Positions 11,923 through 25,900 of a stretch of DNA of 64,000 bases are shown here, one piece after another. The stretch lies in the NCBI GenBank assembly GCA_002205965.3, contig NADL03000602.1:868001-932000 (forward strand). The letters run 5' to 3'. Origin of the DNA: Kappaphycus alvarezii (lineage: Eukaryota > Rhodophyta > Florideophyceae > Gigartinales > Solieriaceae). The notes beneath the pieces are model-generated. The model was not told where the DNA came from. It worked only from the letters and a program-made list of their open reading frames with translations, and made no database searches. Every line of letters starts with the position of its first letter. Within the stretch, counting starts at the first letter, position 1. The position numbers and the translations under genes were made by a program.

Positions 11923-13181
11923 TTATGCATCTTTTGGGCTTCATTTCAAGGTCACCGAAGCTCTGCAGGTTACGGCTGGTAATTTACTATGTATAATATT
12001 GTATGCGTGGTGTTTTACGATCTATTTTAAAGCCCAGTGCTCATAGGACACTCCTTATACATGCCGCTACATGCTGTACAGTAGGGCAACACTACTTGAT
12101 GTATTATTTTGTGCAACGAAACGTTAAGTGCGGAATCAAACCAGAATATAATGGGGAATAAAAATTGATAAATACAAATGAAATCATATAATGGGGTTTG
12201 AATCAGGTTTTACAGGGAACAGCGTGAGCTCAAGCCATTTTTACCAGACTTTGGGCAAGTATTACTTGTGAAATAAAACGTCTAGAGTCTGTCAGTCTTT
12301 AGGACTCTTACTTTAATGCTGCTGCAGCCTACAGAAACTATGAGGGGCCGTAACATTTAGAAGCAATTACTTTCTACGCTGATGGGTAAAATGCAATATG
12401 TTTTCCCTTCTTCGCCTCTCTGTGTAACAACAAAATTCAATGATTCCCAAGTTTCGTCTTTCTTGTAGCGCAATGCGCGTTGCGCAGTTCTTTTCGTCTA
12501 GGAATGTAACCCTGTCAGACAGTGAGAAATCCAACACACACACACACACACACACCCAAACCCACAGGGTGTTCGCTGTCCCTCTTTCTCTTTAAGCACC
12601 CTGAGAAGCAGTAGCACAGCCTGACGGTTGCGAGGAGAAGTGGAACTGGAATAACGGGGTGATTCTTTGGACGGCTGGACGGTATAACTTGTCCTCCGGG
12701 TTGTGAGGCCGGGCCGTGGTCCGCGGAATGCTAGAAATGTGATAAGGATCGATTCCAATGAACCGCAGACACCAGTGGTGTAATACTGTACAAAGAAGAT
12801 GTAGTAGTGGGTCAGCAGTTTTGAATATCTCCTTTGGGGATAAGGGTGTTATCAACAAAGACAACCTTGAAGTTCCTATTTGTATATATTTGTATATAGA
12901 CGCCGGAGTACGGGGCGCCAAGTGTGAGTAAATATCACGAACAAACAAAAAAAAGGATATTATAATATTGGATAGAGGGCGGGGAATAAAAAAAGGGGAC
13001 CCAGGCGGATAAACGTGGCTATAGCCAAAGTTTCCGTTGACAAGGTTTCTGCAAACTCGGAAGTTGGGAGTCAAGTTCAGAGCAAACACCTGGGTGACTT
13101 TTTAACATTTAACAGATACCTTTTAATAAAGAAATACCCTCAACATGCCCTATCGAGGTGGACTGAAGTTGCTCGACCGGC
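11923..13181. other. Intergenic region with a CA microsatellite
   Basis: No gene recognised. A (CA)11-type microsatellite lies at about 12534-12555. The minus-strand frame at 12592-13089 (165 codons) shows no domain and is probably chance. Confidence 0.5.
12534..12555. repeat. CA dinucleotide microsatellite
   Basis: Uninterrupted CA repeats ending in CCCAAACCC. Confidence 0.9.
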
Positions 13182-14510
13182 TTGAACAGACTTTGGAAAT
13201 ATGAATTCTGTGGCACACAGCTTACTATCGGTATCCAGATTCCGCTCACCCTGAAGTTTGGAAAACTGTTCTACAAATCCGTCTGCGAACAGACAAATTA
13301 CATGGCCAATGCCGAGTACCTCTTCTCCATTGCCGAACTAGCCCATGTACACCAGAAACTTTGAAATTCTCCTCCAGGATAATTTTACAGTGCACTACGT
13401 AGTGCGCATCCTATTCAAACTAGTGATATGGATCTAGACAAGCTTTTTGAAGTAAAGAATCAGTGCAAAGGTTGTCAGCTGTTCAGCAAAAGACCAAGCA
13501 GGTATCGTGAAGCTCTACCAGAGCAATTTTTATTCAACTTCTATATGGATATAGATGTCATGTTTCATCATGACGTGTGCAAACAGGCTCACTTCTCTCG
13601 TGCTACATTTCTCCCGAAGTAAGACTCTTACATTATATGAGCTACATATATGAGCATCTGTGTAGTCAACTACCTTGGAGTTTCACGCAAACTTTGGGTT
13701 AATCAGACTAAGTCATTCCTTTCTACTCAGCTTACTACTATTGGTAATGTTCTTGATTGTAACATCGCTCCTATTGCTGTCGAAGTTCACTGATCCCTAA
13801 CTTCTGAACGCAAAAATGACCCATTACGTCTTATTGGGAATAAAATCATCTTCTATCATCCTGCAGCTCCACTTAATCGCATAGCAGACTACGCTAACTT
13901 AGCGATGTCGCACAATGTTGGCCCTTAAGGATTCAATATTGCCATTCTCGCTTTTAGTGGCACCCTCGACTACCTTTCGGCAACTATGAGTAGCATCCTC
14001 AAACCTCACATAACTGCATGGACCTAACGACGACTGCTCGTTGTGAGTATGAGGCTATCGTCGCTAGTTTTCGATCTAAGCATGCAATGAACACAGCCAC
14101 TACGAACGAGATTGTTGCGGACATCAACCCTGGCGATAAAGTATTGTTCTACGGTAACATAAGGCTAGGGTGGTTCATACAACTCCCTTTACCGTGGCAG
14201 CAGACTATTTGTTGAATCGGACAGCATACGTATCGAAAAATCTTCCAAAACTCCATGATCAACCATATACCCGACCATGCCTCCCGGTCAAAGACCTACC
14301 CATTTCGGTCGACGATGCCTCCAATGCTCCCCAGAACAAACTCAGTACAAACCTGGTTGAAGTAGTGCATGACGACAAGGAAGATCGTTTTATTGCAAGC
14401 CGATAGAAATAGTATGAGAGAATTGTTGCTAAAGGTGGCTTCAAAGTTGTCAATCGTGCTGTTCTACCACAAGATGCAAAATTGGTTGGTAATAGGTATG
14501 TGTCAACCAT
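13182..14510 (+). pseudogene. Copia-type integrase relic, degenerate
   Basis: Pieces of an LTR-retrotransposon integrase are spread over several frames in the expected order. CKGCQLFSKRPSRYREALP (13471 on) is the CxxC end of the zinc module, followed by FNFYMDIDVMFHH (first catalytic Asp region) and HFSRATFLPK. VNYLGVSRKLWVNQ (about 13666) is the second Asp region, SERKNDPLRLIGNKI (about 13803) the catalytic Glu region, and INPGDKVLFYG (about 14128) the C-terminal domain. Near 14445, VVNRAVLPQDAKLVGNRYV resembles the start of a copia reverse transcriptase, which argues for copia order (IN before RT). At least five stops or shifts are present. The family call is by pattern and is moderate. Confidence 0.6.
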
Positions 14511-17485
14511 AATGAATCCGTGCTGAATTCAGCTATGCTCTCGTTGAGCACTTTTCATATGTAACCACTCGCCTGAAGCTCCTGCCTGTTCGCCGATAGA
14601 ATCAACCAGTTAAACCATCGGTTACATTTTTGCGCTTAACACCCGGCAGTTTTCAAATTATGCTAAAATAGCCGTAAACTAACAATTTCCAGTACCGAAG
14701 AGGCTCTAAAACCACCCGCAAATTTTTTCACTGGTGATTGGATCGAAATGAGCACACAAAAAAGAGATTAGATCGAAGCTAGCCTACAAAAAATTCCTTC
14801 CGCTTCTGGAACCACATTAAGCACACAAATCATCTACAACTCCTTTTCCCCTCCATCTATTGCAGTGTGTCACCTTCAGGTCCCAATTCCAAATAGAAAA
14901 TGCCGGAAACAGACCGAACCCTGTAGATAAATGTTGTTGAAAACCATCTGCTTCTCCACCAAGTGCCATAATGATCATTTCTGATTTTAATACTGTACAA
15001 AATTTGACAACACCGGACGAGTTGCATCAATTATAAAGAACGAACCTCTTGCCTATTAGACCTTTTTTTACAACACAACTACTGCAGGATCCATTAAAAA
15101 TGATCATACTCGTCATTAATCAACTGAAGTATTCGATTAGTACACTGTAAGATTATATGAAGCTTCAAATAAGTTCCAGGGTTCTACATATGCCTATTAT
15201 ATTGTCATTTTCGAGGCAAATGCGTATAGGACATACATAGTTCTCAATTCTGCTATAAGAGAACTTCAATAAATAAAATCTTCTAAGGAAAATGCAACAG
15301 AAAGGTAAAAGGAGCAATAAACCGGAAATTTGGACATGAAATTTATGTGCTACTGAAGGTAGTTTTGACAGTGATGAACGCTCCGGAAATAATTCAAAGA
15401 GGGGGCATAAACTAGACGAGCGATAGATGTAGGTAATGGAGGTAATTGGTATTTCAATTAGAGCTTGCGAAATCAAGCAAAGACAAAGTTCATTTGACAA
15501 TTACATGGATATTGGGTTTAAAAAATTCCCGAAGAATGATCCAAACTGGAAAGTTAAGTAAGGCGAAGGCGTCCATCTGTTCAGACAGACCTCCACATCA
15601 CGAGGAAGAATTCCCTAACGAGCACGGTACATCTCTCAGTTTATTCTATGGCTTTGAAGTCTGTAAGGTTTAATAATAAAGTGAAAATATTCGTATAAAA
15701 ATTGGCAATTAAATGGATTGCTCAAGTGACTGAATTTCTCTTTAAAACATTGCAGTAAAATTGTAAGTTATTTGTAGAAATAATACTGAAATCTATTGAT
15801 GAGAGATGCAGGAAGGTGTATAACATGTGTTTAAACGGTATCTTTGGCGATGCTTCATGTTATCTTTTGTACGTTACTGAATTTAAATGTACAGGGTCAT
15901 ATAATTTAGAGCACACAGGGTGGCCGGGGAAAAAATAAAAGTTAGCGTTTCTTCCTCGACTCGGAGCCAACTGAAGCCTAAATCTTAAAATATCTGCTCC
16001 TTTTAACTCCTCTTCCTCTCAAAGTCCGTGTTTCCGAAGGACCTACGATGTGACCAAAGAATTACGCTCATTAAATTTTTGCCGAGGATAAATTGATCTG
16101 GTATAATTTTTTGTCCCAAACTTCAAGCGGTTAGAATGAGAGGATGGGGACCGTTAGCAACCCTTCGAAATAATTATTATCCTCTAGTAGAGGCTTTATT
16201 TCTCGGTAGTTTACCACCACTGAGTGTACAACACTGTACTATATATTTAATGTTACAACTGGCGTTCGAGCTTTACAACAGCTCATTGGACAGACGTACA
16301 CTGTACTGTACTTCTGTCGGAACTCTTACAGTTCCAAAATGCTGGCATTATTGTGGCGCAAGTTTGGTATCGCGCGACTCCAAGCGTGCATTATCATTTT
16401 AAAAATGCTGAGAACATTATTTAAAGTGACTATAACCGTAGCTACTTACAACATGGCGTCTCGACTGTCACTTTCGGGTAAAAATGTTATGCGGAAGAAT
16501 TTCAACTCTGTGTCATGGCTTGAAATAGACTATACTGTGCTTAATTTTGGGAGCATTTAGTTACAGTACGATCTTCCTACAGCGATGTTGTAAGCCTTGT
16601 GTGTCACACCGCAGATTTCTCCGTAGAAGCTATTACTTCACAAGTCTGACCATGAAACCTGCCGCTGGTCCTAAATATTGTATTTAGTACGCTATATTGC
16701 CTCCCTCCCTCTGTTTGTTCAGCCCAGGGCGGTTTCATTTTTTCAGAGTAAATTGTCGCTGCTAGCGGATCCCTTTAAAGCACACGACACTCGTGATAGT
16801 GGATCCTTACGATTTGTACAGTATGACACATCTCGCCAAGTACGGTTACCGCAGGAACTGCCGGGACACTCGCAGAGCGCGAGAAAAATTGTCATTACGG
16901 CAATTAATGCAACTAAAAAGATACCCCTCTCCCCTGTTGGTAATGATCTTTATAGCGCACTGGGCGACGAAGGTCAGGGTTTCTTCCGCTTCCTTGTTTC
17001 CGTCTCTACTTTCTTTCGCGGTTCCTCCTCTCATCAGGAGCTTCGCGACATCGTTACCAGATTTGCGTTTAGTTGCTAAGTGATACCGAAGCGTCTGCAT
17101 CGCAATTCGTTTACTCAATTATCTAAGAACACATCCAAAACCAACAAACCTCATACTGAGTATGGATTAAGAAGCCCAAGTCAACACTTTATTTGACAAA
17201 TGCAATGTTTTATTTAATCGTTTCTTCATTTCTGAGCCGCGCAGGTACTTCAGGTACCAACTTGTAACTTTAAGTTCTGAAACGCAAAAAGACTTTCTGC
17301 AATAAATGTTTGTCATGTGCAGAAAGAAATGGACCACTCAGAGCTCTGAAAATAAGTGCTATGTTGATACAAAATGTAGAATAACTTGAGTTTCGGCATC
17401 TTTCTCTCAACAAGCCAATCCATTCCCCTAATCATTCTCAGCATCATTTAGTTATGCGTCTGTACATTCTTTGAGACGTTTCTTG
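14511..17485. other. Intergenic region, no gene recognised
   Basis: About 3 kb, mostly AT-rich. Open frames such as 16678-17079 plus (133 codons) and 15165-15500 minus carry no recognisable motif. A TACTGTAC-type palindrome occurs near 16295-16311. Confidence 0.45.
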
Positions 17486-19965
17486 TTAAAATAATGCAAA
17501 TAAATTCGGTTCTCTCGTGATACGGAATGAGGCGTCGTGCATATACACCCTTTCTCTACCTCTTTTTAGAGCTTGAGCAGAGCTCGTAATGTACAGTATG
17601 TGCCTTCCTTGGATTATAACGCACGGATTAGAATACTTCGTATGGAACGCGGGCCATTTACTAGTCTGTTCTAAAGCCTTACCATGAATGACCAAAAACT
17701 TCGACCCGAGAGCAAATGTCCGCGGTTGTTCAGGTAACCCTTTATTTTGGTTTCCCTTCCTGGCCCGGTGTACCTCCAGTTTTCGGAGGCTGATAATTCC
17801 GTCTCTCCTCCCTTAGATTCCATATTGATAGATTTAATGTCCTCTTGCACCACTTTAGGGGCATTCCCATACATTAGCTCAAATGGAGAGCCCCTATTGG
17901 TCCCTTCTCTATGCCTCTAGCCGTATAGAACCTTTGTTATAGCGTCCTCCACCGCGACGTCGTTTCCCGATATGATCCTTGATATGGACCTTTTAACCGT
18001 TCCGACCATCCTCTCTGCCTTCCCGGTAGACGTAGGGGAATATAGACGTAGGGGAATATGCCATACCCGTTTGGCACCTAATTTAGTTTTCTCTCACGAA
18101 TTTGGCAAGAGATGTAGCCTTCAAGCAAAGTACGTTGTGCCAAATGAATCTCCAAGGCGGGCCAACAAGACAGATAAATTACTTCCTTATAAAACCATTG
18201 AGTCGTCGGCAATTTAGTTCTTAATCGGCACTGCAGGTGGCCGTTCTGTAAGTTATTCAACTCCTATGAGAATATATTTGTTCTAAGAAGGAATTTTCTT
18301 GAAGAGGCCGGCGAAGTTTAGGGAAAAATCTCAAAAAGCCCGGAAGTAGGAATACTGAGAGTAGGTTTTTTTTTGGACCGGAGTGAACTTTTGAAAACTA
18401 TTGCAACTTTTCACAAATTTATAGATGTATCTGTGCATTTAGAGACACCCAAATCTCTCCGTGATAAATTTCTTCATTCTTATAAGGCTCCAAAAGCCCA
18501 GTTTATTATGGAAGGTCCTCAGAATATCGCTTATTTTTGCAATAGGAGCCACTGGCAGGGGATCCGTTTTAGTCAACCGATATAGATTTCATTCCCATAC
18601 CAAAAATATATTCTGGTTCCGTCTCACCCAGTGTCTGTGTCCCACATCCACTTTAGAGATCTACAGTCCCGTCAGAAATCGAAACGGGATTTTAAATTGG
18701 CTTTAAAGTCAACCGGTCCTGCGTTATCAACTAAAACCAATTCAGCACTATGTTCTTCCGCTTATTAGATGTTTTCTTTTGTACCCTAGGTTCTGGAAAC
18801 AAAGTATGCTGGATGGTTGATCCTTTCCGGCTGGTAAATAAATTCGAATAAGGATTCTGAGAATAATTCGAGCGGTATTCTGCGAATAAATTGAGACCTC
18901 AATCCAAGCGGTTTGAACATCTTTCTTCTTGAACGCAGTCTTGAGGACTTGAGGATCTTTTATAATTCAAGTTTTTCTAGTTAGAGAAAGTATGAACGGA
19001 TTTTTTTGGCACAAACACGACAGATAGGGCCTTGTTCTCGCAGACAGTATACTTTGTTTCAGAATCTTTCACTGTACGACTTTCAAACCGAACTTAATTT
19101 GTCATCGTCATTTCTCCGGGACAACTTAGCGCCTACATAATAGTCCGAAGCATCAGTATATACGATTGAGGGTTTCTCAAAGTCCGGATGTAAGGATACT
19201 GGTGGCTCGCATAACTTTCTTTTTAGCTCGACGAAAGCATTTTCCATTTCTGGGCCCCAGTTAAACTTTCCATGCTTTGAATTTAACGTTTTTAAAGTGG
19301 TAAATATCTTAGAAAGTCCCCGAATGAACCGTCTTAGTACGACGTCAGGCCGAGAAAGCTACGTAATTGTTATTTTTATCTTGTTCAGGGAGCGTTTTTG
19401 ATCCTAGAGGTCTTTTTCGGATCAAATCTAATACCGTTGCCGTCCACCACACGACCAAGTAATTTGATAGACGGTTGCGCGAAGAAGCATTTTATCAATT
19501 TGATTCTCAAACGATACCTTTAGGTCTTTTACATCACTACCCCAATACAGTACAGGTGGGATTCTAAATATTATTCCGTCGTCCATATGCACCCGAAAAA
19601 AATAGAGCCTCCTCAATACTTCATTCATTATTCTTTGAAAATTTACCGCTGCGTTCATAAGACCGAAAGGCATCACTTTGAACCTAAACGTCCCTAGTTT
19701 GTAGGTAAACGTCATCATGGCTCTGCATTCTTCAGAGATGGGGATCTACCAATATCTTCTGTACAAATCTATAAACGTAAAGTAGTACTTTCTTTTCAAT
19801 TCTTCTAGAATTTCTTCTATGGTTGGGAGAGATAATATATCCAGGATAATCCTTTGGTTAAGTAGGCGGTAATCGACACAAAATATCGACTGCGCATCTT
19901 TTCTGGGAGCGATTTCAACTTCGAAGGACCAAATCTGGTGAAGTCAACCCCCGTCGTTTTCAATG
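17486..19965 (-). mobile_element. Degenerate Ty3/gypsy element 2 pol
   Basis: Read on the minus strand from about 19.96 kb down, pol domains occur in the right order. RT: VDYRLLNQRI, then LGTFRFKVMPFGLMNAA, with the catalytic box reading HMDD instead of YxDD. RNase H remnants lie near 19.0-19.2 kb. The integrase zinc region is near 18.37-18.56 kb (ILRTFHNKLGFW...KSCNSFQ, with His and Cys ligands lost). The integrase core end is near 17.9-18.05 kb (GKAERMVGTVKRSISRI). ELMYGNAPKV and the C-terminal tail SKWPAFHTKYSNPCVI are at 17486-17880. Many stops and shifts break it, and I could not delimit LTRs. It is clearly older than element 1 and of the same lineage by the integrase tail. Confidence 0.8.
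18028..18059. repeat. 16-bp perfect tandem duplication in gypsy 2 integrase
   Basis: AGACGTAGGGGAATAT is present twice head to tail (18028-18043 and 18044-18059). It inserts 16 bases within the integrase relic, right before the GKAERMVGTVK stretch, and so shifts its frame. Confidence 0.9.
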
Positions 19966-22900
19966 ATAAACTGGGTCGGTTATTGGTCAGCTCGAATGAT
20001 TACGTGACAGGAACTCGGACCAATCGTACCTCCCTAGCGTTCCAGGCGATCATTAACTTGAAGATAAGTATAACAGTTTCCGAGCTTGATATTTTGAGTG
20101 TGTATGGTTACCTGTCTATAAGTCCACTATTTTGCATTAAGATTAATAGTTTGTATCTATCTTACGGAGCGGTACATATGTATTTGGTTGCATCAATGGT
20201 AGTTCAAAAAGCTCATTACATACGGAAGAAGCCCCGCAATTTCATATTTCGTTACGAGATATCGGTCGACGCTCTAAACAGTATGTGTTAAAAAAAAATT
20301 AAACAGTCATCAAAACATTCAAATTGCTTTGTACTGTTATGAAATGAGCAGATATATCTTTTCTGTGGTTCAAATCTTATCATTAATACTTCAAAAAGTT
20401 TCTCCGTATTTATAACGATTAGATGCAAGATTAATTATTTATAAAATATGTTTGTCATATTAATTAGCGATATGTATGCCGTATGAGGTGGTGCCAAAAA
20501 CTCGTTAAACAAAATTTTGTTAAGTAAAATTATTTTTTTGAATAGAGGAAGAGCGATTGAAGAACGGTATAATCACCGAAAATGCCAGTGAAAAGGATAA
20601 TTTTCGAGCTGAACCTTCTGAATAGAAATAGCGCTGCTTCTGCGAGCTTAAAATAAAATATTCGGGCACTCATGATAGCAATATGCCAACTACTAGTAGA
20701 GCCATTTACAGAAATCTTTTTCCAAGGTAACGTAAACAAACTTATTTGTAAATAGGGCGTTAAATTAGTGTCTCTTTGCACTAATCGTCGCGAAAATTTC
20801 ACCCTTTTCTTTTTATCCTGTGAAAAAAGTAGATTTCTATCTCGGAACAAGTATGATAAATTCAAGACAAGCAGATTAGCACACTGAGTGTGCTACAAAT
20901 ACAGTATGTACCGCTGAAGGCGTGTGCTCAGAAAACTATCCAAGTAGTACAAACAAAAGGAAAATACGAGAAAATGAGAACAAATAAGCAGCAGAAACAG
21001 GAAAAGTGCGACATGCACCGCAAAGCTTGAGCAAATGTTGTGGCATCTAATGCCTCCACGTGGTAAAACCCTTTCTTGAAAAAAATGTGTGTATAATTCT
21101 GCAGTTGTACTGACAGCTGGCCGCGGGCCTGAAGGAATAAATCTCTCTAATGAATAAGTAATTAACTTACGCGCACGCGCTTAAGGGGGATACAGAACGT
21201 GAAAGAGCGAAAATTGACAGATGTACAAGGCAAGGGTAATCTGCTTAAGCCAAAGGACATGGAGCCACTGTAGTAACTGAAGACTACGCTGAGAGTGACG
21301 GAAACCGGGGCGGGGAACAAATTGGTTAGGTCCAGAACCAATATACTGGTGCTTGTTAACTTCAGGCAGTGAGATTACTACATCATCAAATAACGATTGA
21401 AAGGTCATATATATTCCATTACGAATTAGTTTTCAAGAACTAAGAACACGTGTCTAAACATAAACCACAGTAAAATATTATAATATCAGGTCTAAAAGGG
21501 AGTTTCATAGGATATTACAGGCTTGCTACTTCTATCACCCTTTGCGCTTCTTAAGAACGTAAAATAATTTTAAACAAACGGTGACTACAAAACTTTTTGT
21601 CGAACTCCCCTACTTTTATGGACCATACACACCCCTAGCATACCCATGTTCATTGCAGTAAATACTAACTTTTGATTCCTCAGAATTATCCCAATCGTTA
21701 GCATCAATTTCATTTATTTTGGGATTTAAGAGGCTGTAAATGAAAAACGGTTCAACAAAAAATATAGAATTTTGGATATTTTTGAATCAAAACGGTAGCT
21801 AGTGCTTCCGTGTGAGCAAAGCGGATTATTTTTGCATTTGTCTAATCTGTTCATATTTTTTCAACATCTCACATTTTAATGCAAAGCTTATTTCGTTTTA
21901 GACTCTATATCCCAAGCAGAGCCCACTGCATGATAAGAGTTATAGTTAGAGTAGCGCATCTGACCAAATATATCATTTAATAGCTTATGATTTATATAAA
22001 GCGGATCATTTTGCTTTTTGGGGCCGCGTACTTCTGAAAAAAAACTCGTCCTCTTCTGAAATTATTGTGCAGCATCTTTCCCATTGTAATTTATAACCAA
22101 CGATAAATCTATCTGGAGAATAAATTAATCATTTTAAGTTCTATTCGTTTCTAAATATGTTATGTTCTGTGCAAATCTGGAAAACGTCTGACGCTTTCCT
22201 GTAATATTCCGTCCTTTTAAGCTCTGTAGGTGCTCACGTAGGAAGAAATTGGTTATGAATATTCTAATAGAAATTTTCTTTACTTTATGCTTAACGTTTG
22301 ATAAATATTTAGACACCACGTAAAGCTAAGAAACCTTACTAACGTGAGAGCTACAAACTTTGAAGGCTTCGTTCGACGCGAGCGTCGCTCGGAAGATTAT
22401 CACTGTCACTAATTTACCTAAATATCCTATTGAGAATTGGATTCAACATGTCGTCGCATCGCACTGTTTATGAGATCCACTATAGCGATATTAATGCAAT
22501 TTGGAGAAATGATTAGCTTGAAATCATTGAAGCTGTCGATAGTTCTAGGGAAACAAGTGCTTTTTATTTATCAATCTGCTTTATTTTGTATTAAATTTGT
22601 TTGTCTAGATTGATATAAGATATAAAAATATACTTTTAGATGTTCCTCAAGAAAACAATGCATCCAAAAATTCAAGATGAGGAGCTCAGTGGGTTGTTTC
22701 ATCCTTTTAAATCTGAGTAAATTGGAAAATCATATTTAGGCATGTTGAGCTTCTATTCGTGGCTTTTAATTCTTGTTTCCCATATATTAATGTTAGCATG
22801 TGCTTTAAGTACTAAATGGGCCCGATTTGTAGCTATTTAGACTCATTCTTTCATACTCTGAAGCACAAAGCTCGGTCTAATTTTCACACAGGATATATAC

Positions 22901-25900
22901 AAGCGGCAGCTTGATTCTTTTGCAAATTATTCGATTACTGTCATCTGTGTTTCAAGAGAAGTCTGGCTAAATTTATGCATGAGCTTGATACATTTTTATA
23001 TTCTAAGGGTAATGGAGTCACAAACAGCTGAAAACATCCCCCATGTCCTTTAATAAACTACTTGCCTTTATAACCTCTGTCACTAGTCTGTTCGGCCCCT
23101 TAGTTCTGCGATTTTAAAATTTTCTCCAATCTGTAATGAACCAAATTCTGAAAATAAAATCTTCGAAAACCAAAATTCTAATGATTTACGCTTCATTTGA
23201 AGAGGGTGAGAAGGGTTTAAACTCTGCTTTCTATTCCATAAGTCCCTTATCCCTCTATTTCATTTATTTGAGAGTATTTGATCTTTGCAGCTAGAATTAG
23301 ATAGTGATGAAGAGGGAAAAGTCCCGAAAATTGTTGCTTATAAGGCTTAGGCTTAGAGGTTGAAAAAAAGACCTGCTATTGGCTTTTATAGATGATTTCA
23401 AACATCATTCTTTGGTTTTTTGTAATAAAGCTCATAAAAGATATAAATCCCTCACTTCTTCATTTGAAAAGCTTAATTGGGTAACTATCGAGTCCTTTTA
23501 ATGTCTGAACTTCTCATTCTACTCGATGTTGGTCTGTAAGAAAGATATAATACATATAACTGCTTTTCTTAAACCACCGTGATAACTTTAAATCATTTTG
23601 AAGACTAAAATGTCCTTTTTCTCCCCAATGTGTCATTCCATATGCATTGTAGGGTATTGCTGCCTGTTTCAGCACCCATTAATTTTTCTTGATAAATTTT
23701 GATTTAGTTGCTTCTTTAACCTAATGTTACTGTACACCCCTAAGGGTTGTCATTCTAGTACTCCATATGAATGTTTACGATAGTTGCGGAAACATTTCTA
23801 TTTGCTCATTCGACCGTTCCAGATTTATTTTGAAAGTATGCAAGTATCCAATCAACTTTTTTTCGACAGGTTTATATAAATACGACAATAATTGGATTTC
23901 CAAACATAAATTTAATTCCATTACAAGTTTTTATTCCTTTTCATCCGAAGTCAGGACTCACTATTTTATTGTAGAGGTCTCTTTGAGAAAATTTATCACT
24001 TAAATTTTCGGATTTGATAGGTACTATCTATTTAACGCATAAACCCCCGGCTAATAAGATTCTAACAGTCGTTTACAACATAATTACTAATAAATTTATT
24101 CCTTACTTACATGTGTGCATATTTACAGTGATAACGTTTAAAATTCCGATTATTCCTTAAATTTTATTCAACAGCAAAGATATTTGATGTTGGCACCTGC
24201 AATATACATTTTTCTGTAGCAACAGCAGTCTACTCTATAACTATTAGGAATTTGAACCCTCTAAAATTAGATTCCTTATATATTTTGCATTGCGAAAAAA
24301 TAATTTTTCTCTATATATGTCTTGCGAAACCATAGTTTGGTTACTTTTAGTATTTCGTCCCATTAATTTGATTCATACAGCTCATATGCGGATTTACTTT
24401 TGCCGAATGTTTCAGTTGATCAAAATGTTCGGTCCTGCGCAAAAGAAGCTTTCCCAATAGAAGAAAACATTCATTCGAAATCGGTTATAGTTTACTGTTT
24501 ATAAATTACTGCAGGAAATTGTGCTTTGCACTACAAATTATGTGTTGATGCATGTATTTTGAGATCAATCAATATTAGATAGAGAGCAGAAGGACGTCCA
24601 GTGTAGGTTATTCTACACAAGATGAAGGCATATTTTTCTCGAAATTTAGGGGACATTTCGCAACTTTGACTACATTTATCTCATAATTACCTACAATTAC
24701 AGTCCAAAGTTCTCTATTCAACCCTTTTCATCTTTCTAAATTCATTAGTCCAGACTTTATGCCTATATAAACACCTAGTATTGATTATATTCAGTCAATG
24801 ATTAAAATATCTTTTATGAAAGATCTGGAAGCTATTAATTTGTGCCTCCTACAACTATGTACCCAAACTTCACACTCATTGAATCTAATTTCAGAATATT
24901 TTTGAGTTTCTTCCACATATAGAAGTTTTTTTGAGTACCATGTTCGAATTTTCATTGCTTCGAGGGATGTATCCAAACATATTTAACCCTGCAGCCTTCA
25001 ATCTGTTTCGCATAAAATGAAAGTTCTGTCTGGGCCATCGATCCTCTATTTTTAGAACCACAATAATCGTATTTCACGAATATTTTCTTTCCACTTGTAG
25101 CTTTCGTTGCACAGAGAAAGTACAAAATAATAATTGATTGTTTTATAATGAAGTTCTTGATCTTCCGCATTTTCGGATATTAAAATCCATTCTCGATATA
25201 ATGAGTGGTATATCCTTTTCTATTTGTGATTAATAGAACAATTAGGGAAATAGCTAATCATTTCCAGTTTCTCTTCGTAATGAAGTCCCAATTAGTAGAA
25301 AATTTGGCTGTTTTAACTATATTGTGGAGTTTCTGTGTCTTAAAACGTGTGGAGACTTTCTTCCGTTGCATTATACTTCTTCATAAACTGATTAGATGAT
25401 CCCAGTTGCTTCAGCTGTTTCATTATTTGTTTCATGTATCAGATCGGATATATCCATCTTCTTAATCTCCCTTTCAATGTTGACATGGCCAACGAAGCTT
25501 GAGGGAGTACCTTATGCCATTAAATATAGCAAAGTTCCAGCAAGGCCTTGGAATAGAATGATTCATTCCCTATTTTCCTTTCACCGGATATTTTAGGTAT
25601 AAATGTATGCATATTAAATTTAAAGTACGAAATAGTGGACAGAGTGATGTTTCATGATTGTTCAAAGCGAATGACGCAGCCACCAAACCCGAAGTAGAGC
25701 ACCATAGGGTACCATCCCAAGATTGAACATTCCTTCTTTACTTGACCCCGCAGCGATCCTTTTGACTTATTTTCCTCTGTTTTTGACTTTACATGCCTTC
25801 GGGAAGAATCTCCGCTTTCAGGTCTCCTAGCCATATTATCACAATATTGTGCTCCTGACGAAAATAACATATTTTATCTTACATTTGGGAACCAAAAATG

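Noticed and set aside
16678..17083. Open frames of 133 and 96 codons (plus) with a 90-codon minus frame
   Set aside because: Overlapping frames without motifs, no neighbours in the same frame and no initiation context; treated as chance.
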